Assembly (NCBI RefSeq): GCF_000764305.2
Contig: NW_025940813.1
Coordinates: forward strand, 62,001-126,000
Reading direction: 5' to 3'
Source: Hyalella azteca
Lineage: Eukaryota > Arthropoda > Malacostraca > Amphipoda > Hyalellidae
Length of the DNA stretch: 64,000 nt
The position numbers and the translations under genes were made by a program. The first letter of the stretch is position 1. Every line of letters starts with the position of its first letter. Below, piece after piece: positions 26,501-37,640 of this stretch. The notes beneath the pieces were generated by a model, which saw only the letters and a list, made by a program, of their open reading frames with translations, ran no database searches and was not told the DNA's origin.

Positions 26501-26837
26501 CTTGGTGAAGTTATTGTTCGTTGAAAAATTAAATTACAATTTTAATGAAGATTTTTTACATTTTCACAGCTGGTCTAACAATAGGAAAAAAATTGCCCAT
26601 GGTGTTTAAACATTTATACTTACCGTGAAATTATTGCGACGTTATAAAAAGTTTTCTCCTTTCAACTTTGGTTCTAACAGAAATTGAATTCCAGTGAATT
26701 GACGACCATATCTCACTTAAGTTAATGAGGACAAACTATCATGTAAATAGATAAATAACTCATGGATCATGCTGATCACATGACAAAATTTAGTGGATTT
26801 CTAGAAATACTTCTGAATATAATGCGGAGTGATATTC
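23534..26837. other. Upstream region of the CA10-like gene
   Basis: Mostly AT-rich with no recognised exon. A TATAAATA word lies at 25774-25781. The stretch 26045-26160 is GC-richer (CAGCTGCGGC, TCGTCGTGAGGG) and contains a TCAGTGTG initiator-like word. It could be part of a promoter or an upstream non-coding exon of the gene that begins near 26.84 kb, but no splice donor was established. Confidence 0.35.
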
Positions 26838-26841
26838 AGTG
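26836..26841 (+). promoter_or_regulatory. Candidate initiator for the CA10-like gene
   Basis: TCAGTG matches the arthropod initiator TCAGTY core and lies about 115 bases upstream of the start codon, inside an otherwise AT-rich stretch. No matching downstream promoter element was found at +28, and no clear TATA box lies 25-30 bases upstream. This is a suggestion only. Confidence 0.2.
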
Positions 26842-26952
26842 TTGCTCTCCTTGGAACTCAAAATTTCATTCTCGGGTGAAACTAGAACCAGCACAACTCT
26901 AGTGAAATAAAAATTTAAATTTCCGGAAGAAAAATAAAAATCAGAATCAGTC

Positions 26953-27004
26953 ATGAGTCATGCTGTGCTGAACGGCGTGCTGTTGCTGCTGATGCTTCTC
27001 ACAG
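26953..27004 (+). CDS. CA10/CA11-like carbonic-anhydrase-related protein, coding exon 1 (signal peptide)
   Basis: ATG at 26953 opens MSHAVLNGVLLLLMLLTG, a typical secretory signal peptide with a leucine-rich core. An in-frame TAA at 26935-26937 rules out a start further upstream in this exon. The reading stops at ACAG|GTAAGG, a strong donor (GT at 27005), leaving one base of the next codon (phase 1). Joined to the phase-1 acceptor at 63786/63787 it continues GSEGSWEQWWTYSGISG. The peptide WEQWWTYxGISG is, to my knowledge, the conserved N-terminus of the mature arthropod CARPB and resembles the WWAYKE start of vertebrate CA10/CA11. Proteins of this group are secreted or extracellular and lack the complete zinc-binding histidine set, so they are considered catalytically silent; vertebrate CA10 binds neurexins. 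Signal cleavage probably falls near SEG|SW. Only about 34 residues of a protein that is usually over 300 long lie in this window. The exon-exon join is inferred from phase and family, not from a transcript. Confidence 0.8.
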
Positions 27005-27009
27005 GTAAG

Positions 27010-27087
27010 GGATTTACGGAGTAAATATTATTACGGAGTTTCAAAAAGTAAATAAATTACGGAGTAAATAAATTACGGAGTTTCAAA
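27010..27087. repeat. Short repeats of TTACGGAGT directly after the exon 1 donor
   Basis: TTACGGAGT occurs four times within 80 bases, followed alternately by AAATA or TTCAAAA, starting about six bases inside the intron. It is a small, fresh-looking duplication next to the splice donor. Confidence 0.7.
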
Positions 27088-27140
27088 ATATTCTAATTAT
27101 CATGTAGCACGTAAATCTTTTTACAATGTTAACTTATTCT

Positions 27141-27256
27141 ATGGTGCAGGTAATTTTACCAATTATCTACGTGCTGCACCATTCACTGTATTTATAAAAG
27201 TTAGATATGTATCATAACATTCAGACTTTCATTTTTATACTGTACTGATACAGTAT
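27141..27256. repeat. Pair of hairpins near the 5' end of intron 1
   Basis: ATGGTGCAG (27141-27149) pairs with CTGCACCAT (27174-27182), enclosing an inner palindrome GGTAATTTTACC. Further on, ATACTGTA (27237-27244) and TACAGTAT (27249-27256) flank a CTGA loop. Both are perfect but short. Confidence 0.6.
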
Positions 27257-27433
27257 TTTTATCACCAGTCTTACGTGATAAATATTTACTATAATTGTTA
27301 CTATAACATAGTGAAAAATTGTTTGTGCATGCAATACATTTCTTGTATCAGAGCGGCAAAATTATTACTTTATTTATTAGTATTTTTATTGGAAACTAGA
27401 TTCCTGGAAAAAGCTCGTTGATTTCAAACGTGT

Positions 27434-27712
27434 AAACCACCTAGTCCATCCTGAAGCTTATTTTTAAATCCCCCAATTCTTCGAAATAAGCATTTCCAGC
27501 AGCGGATAAATTAAATCCACCCAGTCTTTCCAGCAGCTTAAAGTAAGCCCACCCAGTCTTTCCAGCAGCCTAAAGTAAGTCCACCCAGTCTTTCCAGCAG
27601 CATTTCCAGCAGCTTAAAGTAGGTCCACCCAGTCTTTCCAGCAGCTTAAAGTAAGTCCACCCAGTCTTTCTGGCAGCTCAAGCGAGTCTATCAATTCCGT
27701 CTAGCAGCTTAT
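27434..27712. repeat. Pyrimidine-rich minisatellite, 32-bp unit
   Basis: The unit CCACCCAGTCTTTCCAGCAG plus CTTAAAGTAAGT occurs about five times cleanly from 27517, with degenerate copies on both sides and a 13-base internal duplication (CATTTCCAGCAGC). Each unit contains pyrimidine-rich sequence ending in CAG and then GTAAGT, that is, imitations of an acceptor and a donor splice site on the gene's own strand. Confidence 0.9.
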
Positions 27713-27874
27713 TATCGCTGCACCAAGAATTGATTGCATCTCATTGCGTCTCGGTGTGGCCAAAAACTTGCAGAATTATTTTTATTTGAGGTGAAGTTGT
27801 CATCATCATTGAAAGGACCATTAATTATACCTTACATTAACGTAAATATCTATTGCTACAACAAGTGCTGCATT

Positions 27875-28025
27875 GCTAATTCTTCTGCTCTTACTGCTGC
27901 TATTGCTGCTCCAGTCGCTCCTGCTGTTGTTGCAGCTTCTGCTATTTCTGCTTCTTCTGCTCTTACTGCTTCTGTGTTTTTTAATTCTGTTACTACTACT
28001 ATTACGCCGCTGCTGCTGCTGATGT
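27875..28025. repeat. Degenerate trinucleotide tract (TCT/GCT/ACT)
   Basis: About 150 bases with period three, mainly TCTGCT, TACTGCT and GCTGCTGCT words. They create an alanine/serine-rich frame on + (27734-28084) and an arginine/serine-rich frame on minus (27821-28042). Low complexity with no other coding sign. Confidence 0.8.
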
Positions 28026-28319
28026 TTGCTGCAGGGATTCATGCATTTAGTGGCCGTGAATTCAGCGTCGCGTTGCTCCCATAAGCGCTGAATTTCAAAC
28101 GTTAAACAGTTGGATTGACGTTCAACAGCTGAAGCTGGAAAAGTAGAGCTGCAACCAGTTCGGTATTTGCAAAATTTACGATGGCATAGAAGATGTTATA
28201 GGAGAAATAACGTATTTACTGCTCATTACAAACCTGAAATAAACGATCACAAAATTGCCGTAAAAAAGATTATTCTATACCTAGACCGGTTATATCTTCT
28301 GCATCGCATTTTCTCATAA

Positions 28320-28670
28320 CTTTTGCACGAGTCTGTGCAGCAGCTGCTGCGTTACATGCGGTTTTAATGCTGCTAATCTAACGTCTTTGAAATGCAATGT
28401 AACACACCCGAAAATCGATGCTAATTCGGAGCCTAAATGTGGCCGGAAAATGCCGCTTCTTGAGGCCAAACGCGCCCGATCCGCGGACGCCTGCGCCACT
28501 GAGTGGCCGTACACTGACTTTAGATGCGCCCCGCGTCACGCCACGCAGGCATGTAACACGTGCATCACGCCACTATACGTGGACGTCACACTTACGTCAC
28601 GCCTCTCTTCATGTACGTCAGACGCACGCGATATTGCCAAACAAATCCTGCCGCCCACAGGCTAGAGTTT
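28320..28670. promoter_or_regulatory. GC/CpG-richer block with ACGTCA words, 1.3-1.7 kb into intron 1
   Basis: This block is clearly GC-richer than its flanks. It carries ACGTCA, a CRE half site, at 28583-28588, 28594-28599 and 28615-28620, plus several GCGTCAC/CATCACG relatives, within about 100 bases. Frames are open for about 90 codons on + because of composition. An intronic regulatory region is possible; a worn tandem repeat of a CGTCACGCC word is an alternative. Confidence 0.3.
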
Positions 28671-29045
28671 ATTATCCTATGAAAATTTTATAATTTCTCG
28701 TTCGTCAAAGACTGCTTGAGCACATCTGTCCTGGATAAGGCAGCACTTCTGCGTTCAACATGTAATTGAACAACTGCGTATTGATTCCATTATATTAGTA
28801 AACGGAAAACGGTAAATATTCTTCGAGATTTATGAGTTTCGAGCATTATTTCTAACTGCACTGATGCTGCTGAAGTTATAAGTCATGATAGGCTCCTAGT
28901 CTCACAGCAGCTCCATGATTACACTGCAGGCGCATCATGGTCTGAACTTCAGAGAATATCATTGCATTCAGTGCAGCAATAATTATAGTGAACTTTCTAC
29001 CTCAGACGATGCTTGCCAGCAACTGCTGTTAGAGCGCTTTGTTGC

Positions 29046-29380
29046 CTCAGATGGACAGTTGATATGAACGATTTATAGGGATGCCTCATATGGACGATTC
29101 ATATGGATGAATCATATGGACGATAAATGTTGATGCCTCATGTGAACGAGTCATATGGATGCCTCATAAGGACGATTAATATTAATATCTCGAATGGACA
29201 AAATGAATTAATCATATGGATGCTAAATGTTAATGCATCATATTGACGAGTCACATGTATGCTTAATATTGATGCCTCATTCGCATGCTAATATGGATGC
29301 TCCATATGGACTAGTCATATGGGTGCTTATAATTGATGCTTCATTCGGGTGCTTAATATGGATGCTCCATATGGACTGCT
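29046..29380. repeat. Degenerate tandem repeat built on CATATGGAYG
   Basis: Words such as TCATATGGAYG, GATGCCTCAT and GCTTAATATGGATGCTCC alternate in half-units of about 12-13 bases over some 330 bases. CATATG (an E-box-like palindrome) occurs many times. Units are more diverged than in most other arrays here. Confidence 0.8.
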
Positions 29381-30791
29381 GCTGACAGCGAACTCCATGC
29401 GTTTTATTCAAGCGCGGCCGCACCGATGCATTAATAAATTCTTGGTCTCGCGCTTCCCCCAGCCAGACTGGAGCGCATGCTTTATGTATTATTAGGGTCT
29501 TAGTGTCATGGCTTCAGGAGGCTTTCATACGCCAAATTCTTGACATGCGTATGATTTTTGACTTGCTGCTGTGATTTTTGTTTTAGTAAAACATCTTTTG
29601 TTTTTGCTAAAATGGCATTTGTCGTGAATGGTAAACACATACATGACGGGAACAACTTCTGAGTCTCGTTGTTGAGTCAACCGGATTGTAATTAATAGTT
29701 AAGAAATTTATGATTATTAAATTTCATGACTATGAAAATGAACTTCGTAATTAGCTCCACTGCCGGGCAATAATATGATATGCATCGCTACTGGAAGAAG
29801 TCCTTCATTACTGAAATGTAAGGCATTTTCCACCTACTTCCTTGAATGTCAATTAAATTTATTCCCATTCTGTGTGAACTTGTTGGTGACTCCGTGAGTT
29901 TCGAAATTTAAACGCGATCTCCACAATAATTGTTAAAGCTATTGTTTCAACATGGTTCTATCATTAGATTATAGCTGAATAGGAGAAAAAACGTTCATGC
30001 TTAGTTCCAACAATATTATTAGCAATTACCGGGACTACTTACAGAGCAAAGATTTTTGGCGTCTCGTAGTCTCGTTACGAGTAGTTGCGAGCACCGCAAG
30101 GTGCTGCCGTGCGCCTTGTTTTCGTTCCGGTCTAAAGTTATAACGCAAATTTCGAAGGCCATTTCTGTGTTTTCTATTCACGTTCAGGTGGTGTTTTGCT
30201 CCATAAAATAAATACCATTTTACATCTTATGGCTGGAAAGGCTGCTAGAACTCCTAGGCCTGTTGGGTCGGCTCATTAAAAGAAACTTGGCCGGCACATT
30301 TACATTGGATTATTTAAAGTAAGCTTCATCGAAACCGATAATAAATTGTGAGTCAGCTTATTTCAATGTGCTACTTCAAATTTAATAAACCATTATAGTT
30401 TCTCGCTCTTATATTATTTAATTTTTAACACTCAGAACGATTTATATAATCTGGCATTTCAATTCCGCAGTCACGGTTTAAACTTTATTTTAAGAATCTC
30501 TCATTCACTCAAACCAAAAAATTCAATACAAAATATTCATTAAAATGTTGCAAATTTAGGCATATTTTTTATCTCCACCTTATGTAAGATGCTCAACAAT
30601 TAACGTCTCACGCTGGTAAACAAAAGGCGTGTCAAGAGCGTCTCCCGACGCACCGATGTCGGCTGCTACATCAGCGCGATGCTCGTACGAGGAAACTTGA
30701 CTTGCGCTCGATCGAGTCTCAAGTTTGCTGCTTATCTAAATGCCCGACCCACTAACTTGTTCTCCAACTTCCGCTGGTTGGGTGATGCGGC

Positions 30792-30868
30792 GTAGTGCAC
30801 CACGACTCTGCAGCCTCCACAGTGCGTGGTGCACCACGACTCTGCAGCCTCCACAGTGCGTAGTGCCG
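30792..30868. repeat. Tandem duplication, 34-bp unit, 2.3 copies
   Basis: GTRGTGCACCACGACTCTGC followed by AGCCTCCACAGTGC starts at 30792 and 30826, with a partial third unit at 30860. The unit itself contains the inverted words GTGGTGCACCAC. A minus-strand ATG frame of 108 codons (30736-31062) spans it but is not recognisable. Confidence 0.85.
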
Positions 30869-32082
30869 TAAATGCCAGTTTTTACAGCTTGCTGCGTGTG
30901 ATGTATGCGGATATAGCGGGAAGATACGCGGAAAAATTCGTTGCAGAGAACAACATTCAGCAGATAGAATGATGTGTTTCGGCATTTCAAACATAAGTGC
31001 CTAGCCTCGTGTGCAATTGACGTGACAATTTGCAACAATAATTTCATCACGTGAAAATGCAACGAGTGATAATTTTGTTCAACACTTTGTGCTTGCCGGA
31101 CGTTTGGCCAACCGTGTCACTGAGTCAGCAGGACTACACAAGCCATCCAACATTGTGTTGAATATTTACTTGGCAGACAAAAACTGCAACTCTTTGCTTG
31201 ACGCTTGAAGAATGCAAAGCAGTCGCCTGGCATTTCTGCGCTAATTTAAGAAAGCAACGCGAACAAAACGGCGCTGTGAACCCGACACATAACCCTTATT
31301 ATTATTCTAATTACTTGAAGGGGACTGGATGGTGCTGGGTTCTGCGACGAGATGTGTGGTAATCGAAAGCTCCTCGCTCGCGATCATGTAACGTGAGGAT
31401 AAAAATGTCATTTGCTGCAGCAGTTGCTCATGCTGCAAGCTTTGCATTCTCAAATAACATGACGGAAGTGAAGTTCTCTCATAATTTAGCCGCGAAATAT
31501 AAATAAGTTTTGCTGCACGTTGTCATTGTGCGTTGCCGCATTGTCAAATAGATATGTCATATAATCAAACTCTAAAAGAAGGTGAAATTTAACCAAGGCA
31601 ATGCATATTGCAGAGTATCTAGAATTGTACAACTAGCTAATTTTATGAGCTCAATTTGTAAATTTTCCACGCAGAATTCATCCAGTGTTGGTCTCGAACA
31701 ACCATCTAAATCATTATTTATTTTTCAGTGATTGTATTTTACCTTCTACAAGTTTATCAATATATAGAGTAGATGCATGACGCTTCTACAGCGGAGAATT
31801 TATTAAAATGTTACCCTCCTTAGAATTAAGAATTCTAATACAATTCAAAGCAATTTTTGAGTCGTTGTACATGCCCGAGCACATCGTTCGTCTCATGATT
31901 TCAGGGCAACAAGAGAAGTGTTTTGAAACCTGCGTAGTAATATCAGAGGAGGCGAGTCAAAATACTTATTTGTTGATGAAACTCGCGGCATTTGCATCCA
32001 TATTGCCTGGAGTGCAGCGGCCTTCACTGCGTTCCGCTACAGTATTTGTGCCGGGGTCTGTGGATCGCTCTGCGCTGAAATG

Positions 32083-32330
32083 CGCCCTAACACCTGTATA
32101 CATACACCAAAATACATGTTCACATACGTCATCAAAATACTTTTTCACCTACACCGCCAAACGCATGTTCACCTGAACCGCCAAAAACGTGTTCACCTGT
32201 ACCACCCAAAACACATGTTCACCTGTACCACCCATAACAGATGTTCACCAGTATCGCCTAAAACACATGTTCACCTGTACCTCTCAAAGCACGTGTTTAC
32301 TAACACCACACAAAGCACGTATCGTCGTAA
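32083..32330. repeat. Minisatellite, about 26-bp unit, about 9 copies
   Basis: Units of ACATGTTCACCTGTACCACC plus CAAAAC recur at 24-26 base spacing (GTTCAC at 32167, 32191, 32217, 32243, 32269). Earlier and later copies are more diverged. The 122-codon + frame at 31808-32176 runs into it; its upstream half is not recognisable. Confidence 0.88.
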
Positions 32331-33786
32331 TGACTGTATTTACTCCTAAAACTGTCTCAATGCATGGCAAGTATATTGATGCGAAGCGTGCGTCTTTAAT
32401 AGTTTTGAAGCATGGTTTTGCAAGTTCTCAATAACATGTTTCAAATGTTGAAAAGTCTTCTTTCAATCATTTGATAATTCCAGCGGATAATTATAATCCC
32501 CGCCCTTCTCACAGCTTCATATTCATAAATGGCTCCAGCTTGCACCAGCTCTTCCATCCCAATTCAACGTGCAATTCACACCAACTTAACTCATATGATT
32601 TGGCGCTAATGTGTTAGTTTTAACACAGCAAGCCATAGTGAGATTATTCTTGACATGGTACTCTCATACAGCTAAATATTTAATTATCGTTACATAGTTC
32701 GAAATTTATAAATAAACTGGTAACAATCTAACAAATGATTTGCAGCCAATGCCTAAAATAAATTTTTTTACTTTAACCACGAGAATTGCTCAAATTGCGA
32801 AATAATCACTCAAAACTGTGATATTTTTTATTCCAATAATCGATTGTAATTGCGGAGGCCTAATTACTCAAATTATTTGTTCAATTCAGTTTCTGCATCA
32901 CAAAAATCACAGTAAAAATGTTCCTAATTTTCTCCAAGGTTGGTTGGCAGCCCTGGCTCGATAAAGAATTAATTAGTTTAATTTGGATGATGCATCGCTG
33001 CAATTTGTACATGTAATTGCGACAGCACGGGGGCGAGAATCTAATCCATAGTTTGCTCGGCTGACATCATTAGTTCTGCTTTCGCTTTACATTCCATTCC
33101 GGTTGACGGTTGCTCATTAACACAGTAACTTCTATTTTATCATCGCGTCAGTTTTTTATTTACGTAATACTTTTTCTCGAAAAATATTCATTTATTTCGA
33201 ATGTATAGATGGTTAGTTTATTTTATATGCTGCAAATTTTTATTATCATGCCATGAAGATGTAAGTGAATTTTAAATATGCAATCGGTCTTGATTCGCGC
33301 AACCAATGTAGAAAAGTGTATTCCTGAATTTATTTATTGGAATTATTAACACCGTTTCAATGAATTTTGAAAAATGTGAATTATTCATGTTTGCACTAGT
33401 TTACATATTATCAATTTTTAATCATACAATCATACTAATTGGTAGTTCTAAATAAATGAAATTAATTGCAATATCAATTGGCAGCCAGAAAACAACCACC
33501 TAATTGTTACTAGTTTATAAAAAGTCTGAATGATAATATATTTTGTTTGTGTTTGTGTGTTTCAGTTAAGCATTGAGTAATGATTTTTTAAGTGTCTGCT
33601 TAAAATTCAATATACAATCCGCATATTCAAATAAATTTATGCAGCATATGTAGCTGAGATGCAAAAGTTCTTGCCGTAAAGGCAGAGAAAATTATTATAA
33701 AATTAAAAAAAAAACTTGTCTTTAAAGAAATTTATTCGATGATCTCGTGTCACGTGGCCCTATTTACAACATTTCAGCAATAACGC

Positions 33787-33826
33787 CGGTGGCCGACCAT
33801 CAGTAATTCATTGGCCACCGATAAAT
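33787..33826. repeat. Inverted repeat CGGTGGCC/GGCCACCG, second copy of the dispersed motif
   Basis: CGGTGGCC (33787-33794) and GGCCACCG (33813-33820) are exact reverse complements separated by 18 bases. The sequence GGCCGACCATCAGTAATT inside and beside it matches the copy at 18473-18508. Confidence 0.6.
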
Positions 33827-36800
33827 CGTCAAATACTTTGAACCTGATCCGGGTACTCAGTAGCCAGGCCTCGTCCAATTAATTTGTGAAAGTGTACCTC
33901 GGGTCATAGATGTTGGAGCGTGTGTTAAAGAAGTCTCATCAAGTATAGCTGATCTCTGGTATATTAAATATATTTTCCAGTACGTAGGTGATCATGTGAT
34001 AGCCTATACGCCTCCACCGATGAATGCAAATGATGTACTCATGATCGGAGTAATATTCAGTCAACTTCTTGTTCAGGTTGTTGCGCGGCTCAAAGTATTC
34101 CATAAAAAAAGGCAAAAACCTAATTTTGGCAAAATTGCATTGTTATTATTGTTATATACAAAAATTATTTTTCCTGGTTGCGCTCGTTTCGTTTCATTAA
34201 TTCAGGGGTTGTCACAGCAATCAAGAAGGCTGTAAATGTTGTTGAAATTGTAAAACTTTTAAACTTATGTAAAAATTTTTACGGTATATCAAACGTAATT
34301 TCAGATTTGAAACCCAGATGATGCTTTTTTGTATAAAACTATTGTATTTATTGTTACTCTATGCATTTATTATACATAAAGTAGTTACAGAGGACTGTTT
34401 TCATTAATTTAAAATTTTATGTGCTTCTATTGCCAACAAAAAAATACTGAATGATGGAATAATTTGATTAATTTAATTAATTTATTCTCTCACTTTATTC
34501 CATATATCTATTATATGAGCTTTTTATCGAGCGTGGTAAAAGCTGACGTACAGCAACTCAAATATTCCTAATTCTACAATAATAAATTTGAAAAAACATG
34601 CCTAATTTTATAACAGCCCATATTTTCAATTTTATTGAATCATCTGTATAAGTTGACATAATCAAAGTCAGAGTAACTTAAATGTTGGATTCTATCTCCG
34701 CGGACTTTTTGTGCAACACTCAACTTCAGTCATGAAAAGCCTCATGGAATAAATGTAACCGCCATATAACACAGAATTGTCATCGAAGGAGGGTTAATAA
34801 TATCGGCTTTTTAGCTCTTAGAGATTTTCTGTGGCTCTTATAACTTCCTTCCCAAGGAATCATTAAAAGAGAACAATTCGTTCATTATTAACTCCATATT
34901 TCTTGCCCTAATTTAATTGGTTAATATTGCTTGTTGTTCAAAACGCATGCATTAAGTGTTACGAATGATTTTTAAAGTATACTCATACGAAACTTCATAA
35001 TTATACACCGGAATTATAAAAGTTTTAATGTCCCGACATATAAACATGATCTCTTTGCTATTCCTGCGGCGGTGGCATTAATAACGCTAGCACGTCTTGA
35101 ACCGCTTTAAAAATCACTTGTATCGTCTTCTATTTTCTCTCAATAATAATAGAATACTATTCTGCCGTGAAAAAACCTATATATTAGTAAGGTAATGAAG
35201 GTTTAACGATTAGGTTTATTTTAAACGAAGGTTAGCATGAGTTAGAAATGGAACTCATTACCCATGTGACAGTCCACTGTAACGTTTTGGTCTTTTCAAC
35301 TTTTTATTTATTAATGTCTGTTTGGAAGTATAACGGGAGCAAGGAAAGTATAGGAGCATAATACTAAGAAGATGTACAAAAAACTATCAATATGCTTATA
35401 TTCGATCGCCTGAAGCTCCTGCAAACATTGCACGCACACAGTTTACGGTTTAATTGTTACAATAAACCTTGCATTCATGCAATGTCGCAGCAGAGATTTG
35501 ATGGACTTTCTGATCTCATCCTTATCAACCCCAGAGAAATAATTATACATAAGACTTAAATAATAACAGAGTGGCCGCCAAATGCTTGTCATGAGAACAG
35601 ACGCCCGACGGCAGTTTCTTCGACCCAGGCCCTTTTTTCTCAAAACTTTCATTAGCGATTTTCTTTCTGAGTTAACTTGGAATAAAAAGAACAATGTGAA
35701 AGACTATACCAAGAATAACTGAGTATGATAGCCTGCAAATAACTTGAAAATAATAGCAAAATACAAAGCTTTAGTAGGAAATAAAAATGCTACATTGTAT
35801 GCAACGAAGCTGGAAAAGCTTGCTGCTCAGTAATGGAATCTGCAAAGTAAATAAAAATTATTTGAACAGAAATTTGTTTTTCTGCACAATGGGATTGACC
35901 ACATTTTTTATTCAAATATTTAAGTTCAATGTAAAAAATTTTTTAATTAATTGTATGAATGATGGAATAGGACACGTTTTTTTCTTGAATTCCTTGAAAT
36001 ATTTTCTGAGAATGTATGGAATAATTTTTTTTGCATGGACAAATATTTTAGTACAACTTCAACTCAATACTTCAACATACACGAAAACAAAGATATAAAT
36101 TTCTTTATAACTTATAATAAAATATGAGATTTCATAAAACGCAATTCCAAAATAGATTTAGCTGAACAGAAATTAAATTCGGTTATTCGGAACGAAAGCC
36201 AAGCTTGTTAAACACAACAATAAGCAAATCCATTTCAAGTTTTTCTGAGTCATCAAAAGCCGTTAATTATACTGAAGTTCAGACGCTGACGCATTTATAA
36301 TGCTGGTCAATCAGCGCAACAACTTGATTAAATGGAAATCATCTCTTTTATCAACAATATCAGACTAATTTTGTTAAACACTCTACCTATACTGACTTTG
36401 AGATTGGAAACATATTTCAGAATTTAAATTTAAATTTGGTGCATTCCACTATTTATTAATTATTTTTGAATTCAACTATTCAGAGCCCGAAATGAAGGAA
36501 AGTATATATGGACATGTTCACCTAAGATCATTGTGGGCTGTTGGATGATTAGTTGGAACCATCGCATCTGGCTAAGGTCAACATTCATTATCATACCAAC
36601 ATGTTTATCTCCAAATCATTACGAAAAACTCGAAATTGCGTTTAGATATTTCCTTCAGCCACTTCAAATGCCGCTATTTTAAAGCCGGTACTGTGGATAT
36701 TTTGATAGGCGAGTAAATATTTTTCTTGATTTTTTTTTCTAACGCGATTAACCTTAAACTATTATTTTCTTATCAAATATGTTTAAAACCAAATGAATTT

Positions 36801-37046
36801 AAAGGAAATTATGATTGAGAAATAATCCTTTACGAGGAGAGGCCAGGATAAGTTTCAAAATTTATTAAATAATCTATTAGAATTTTAAAACTTTCAGATA
36901 TAAATTAATAATTTTTTTGTTTCGGCTTTGAAAATTCCGCAAATATTTCGCAACTCTACTTTCATCACTTGAATTGCTTTACAATAACACTTATCCACCG
37001 ACTAGGCAAGAACATCTTACATGTGAACTACATTTACAATTAATTT
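33827..37046. other. Intron DNA, nothing recognised
   Basis: AT-rich. An ATG frame of 103 codons at 35787-36098 (+) and an 83-codon frame at 35443-35694 (minus) are AT-driven, not recognisable, and of chance length. Confidence 0.5.
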
Positions 37047-37087
37047 GCATTCAGTAGTGGACAACGCTGTTGTCCACTACTGAATGC
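37047..37087. repeat. Perfect 19-bp inverted repeat with 3-base loop
   Basis: GCATTCAGTAGTGGACAAC (37047-37065) is followed by the loop GCT and its exact reverse complement (37069-37087). It is the strongest short hairpin seen in the window. At 41 bases it is too short for a normal microRNA precursor. It lies about 210 bases before the 52-bp array. Confidence 0.9.
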
Positions 37088-37298
37088 TCTCTGTGGTCTA
37101 ACTGACTTCCTGGTCTGAATTACATTAAGCCTGATGACCTCACGGAGCCCCGCACGGGAAACAGACTCGGCTCGGATTGTATAACATTTCACTTGATTTT
37201 CTCGAGTGAGGCTGCCTTTCATTGTGACGCTAAGGTTAATGGGCGTCATTTGTAGTGCGCTGCAATCGATGCCAGACTGCCCGCTCCTTGCCTGGCTG

Positions 37299-37640
37299 TG
37301 CTGCTGCTGGGCTGCCTTTTGACAAGACGAACACCACACTTCTCCACCCCACGTGGTGCTGGGCTGCCTTTTGACAAGACGAACACCACACTTCATCACC
37401 CCACGTGGTGCTGGGCTGCCTTTTGATGAGACGAACCCCGCACTTCACCACACCACGTGATGCTGGGCTGCATTTTGACAAGACGAACTCCGCACTTCAC
37501 CACACCACGTGGTGCTGGGCTGCATTTTGATAAGACGAACCCCGCACTTCACTACCCCACGTGGTGCTGGGCTGCATTTTGATAAGACAAACCCCGCACT
37601 TCACCACCCCACGTGGTGCTGGGCTGCCATTATACGGTGG
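37299..37640. repeat. Strict 52-bp minisatellite, 6.5 copies, CACGTG at each junction
   Basis: Unit starts (ACGTGGTGCTGGGCTGC...) fall at 37351, 37403, 37455, 37507, 37559 and 37611, exactly 52 bases apart, with a first unit at 37299 lacking the CACGTG. The canonical E-box CACGTG is present at 37350, 37402, 37454, 37506, 37558 and 37610; five are within CCACGTGG, the third is CCACGTGA. Other positions in the unit vary (AACACCACAC, AACCCCGCAC, TTTTGACAAG, TTTTGATAAG), so the E-box is preserved while neighbouring bases drift. Since 52 is not a multiple of three, the overlapping frames on both strands are by-products. Confidence 0.93.

Noticed and set aside
27734..28084. Alanine-rich 116-codon frame
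   Set aside because: Over half is a trinucleotide tract. It starts at a non-ATG codon and has no splice context matching the gene's phase.
30736..31062. ATG-initiated 108-codon minus-strand frame
   Set aside because: It spans a recent 34-bp duplication that contributes much of its 3' part, overlaps another open frame on the same strand, and has no recognisable domain.
35787..36098. ATG-initiated 103-codon frame
   Set aside because: Phe/Ile/Asn/Lys-rich product of AT-rich DNA, no family resemblance, and a length expected by chance for the window.
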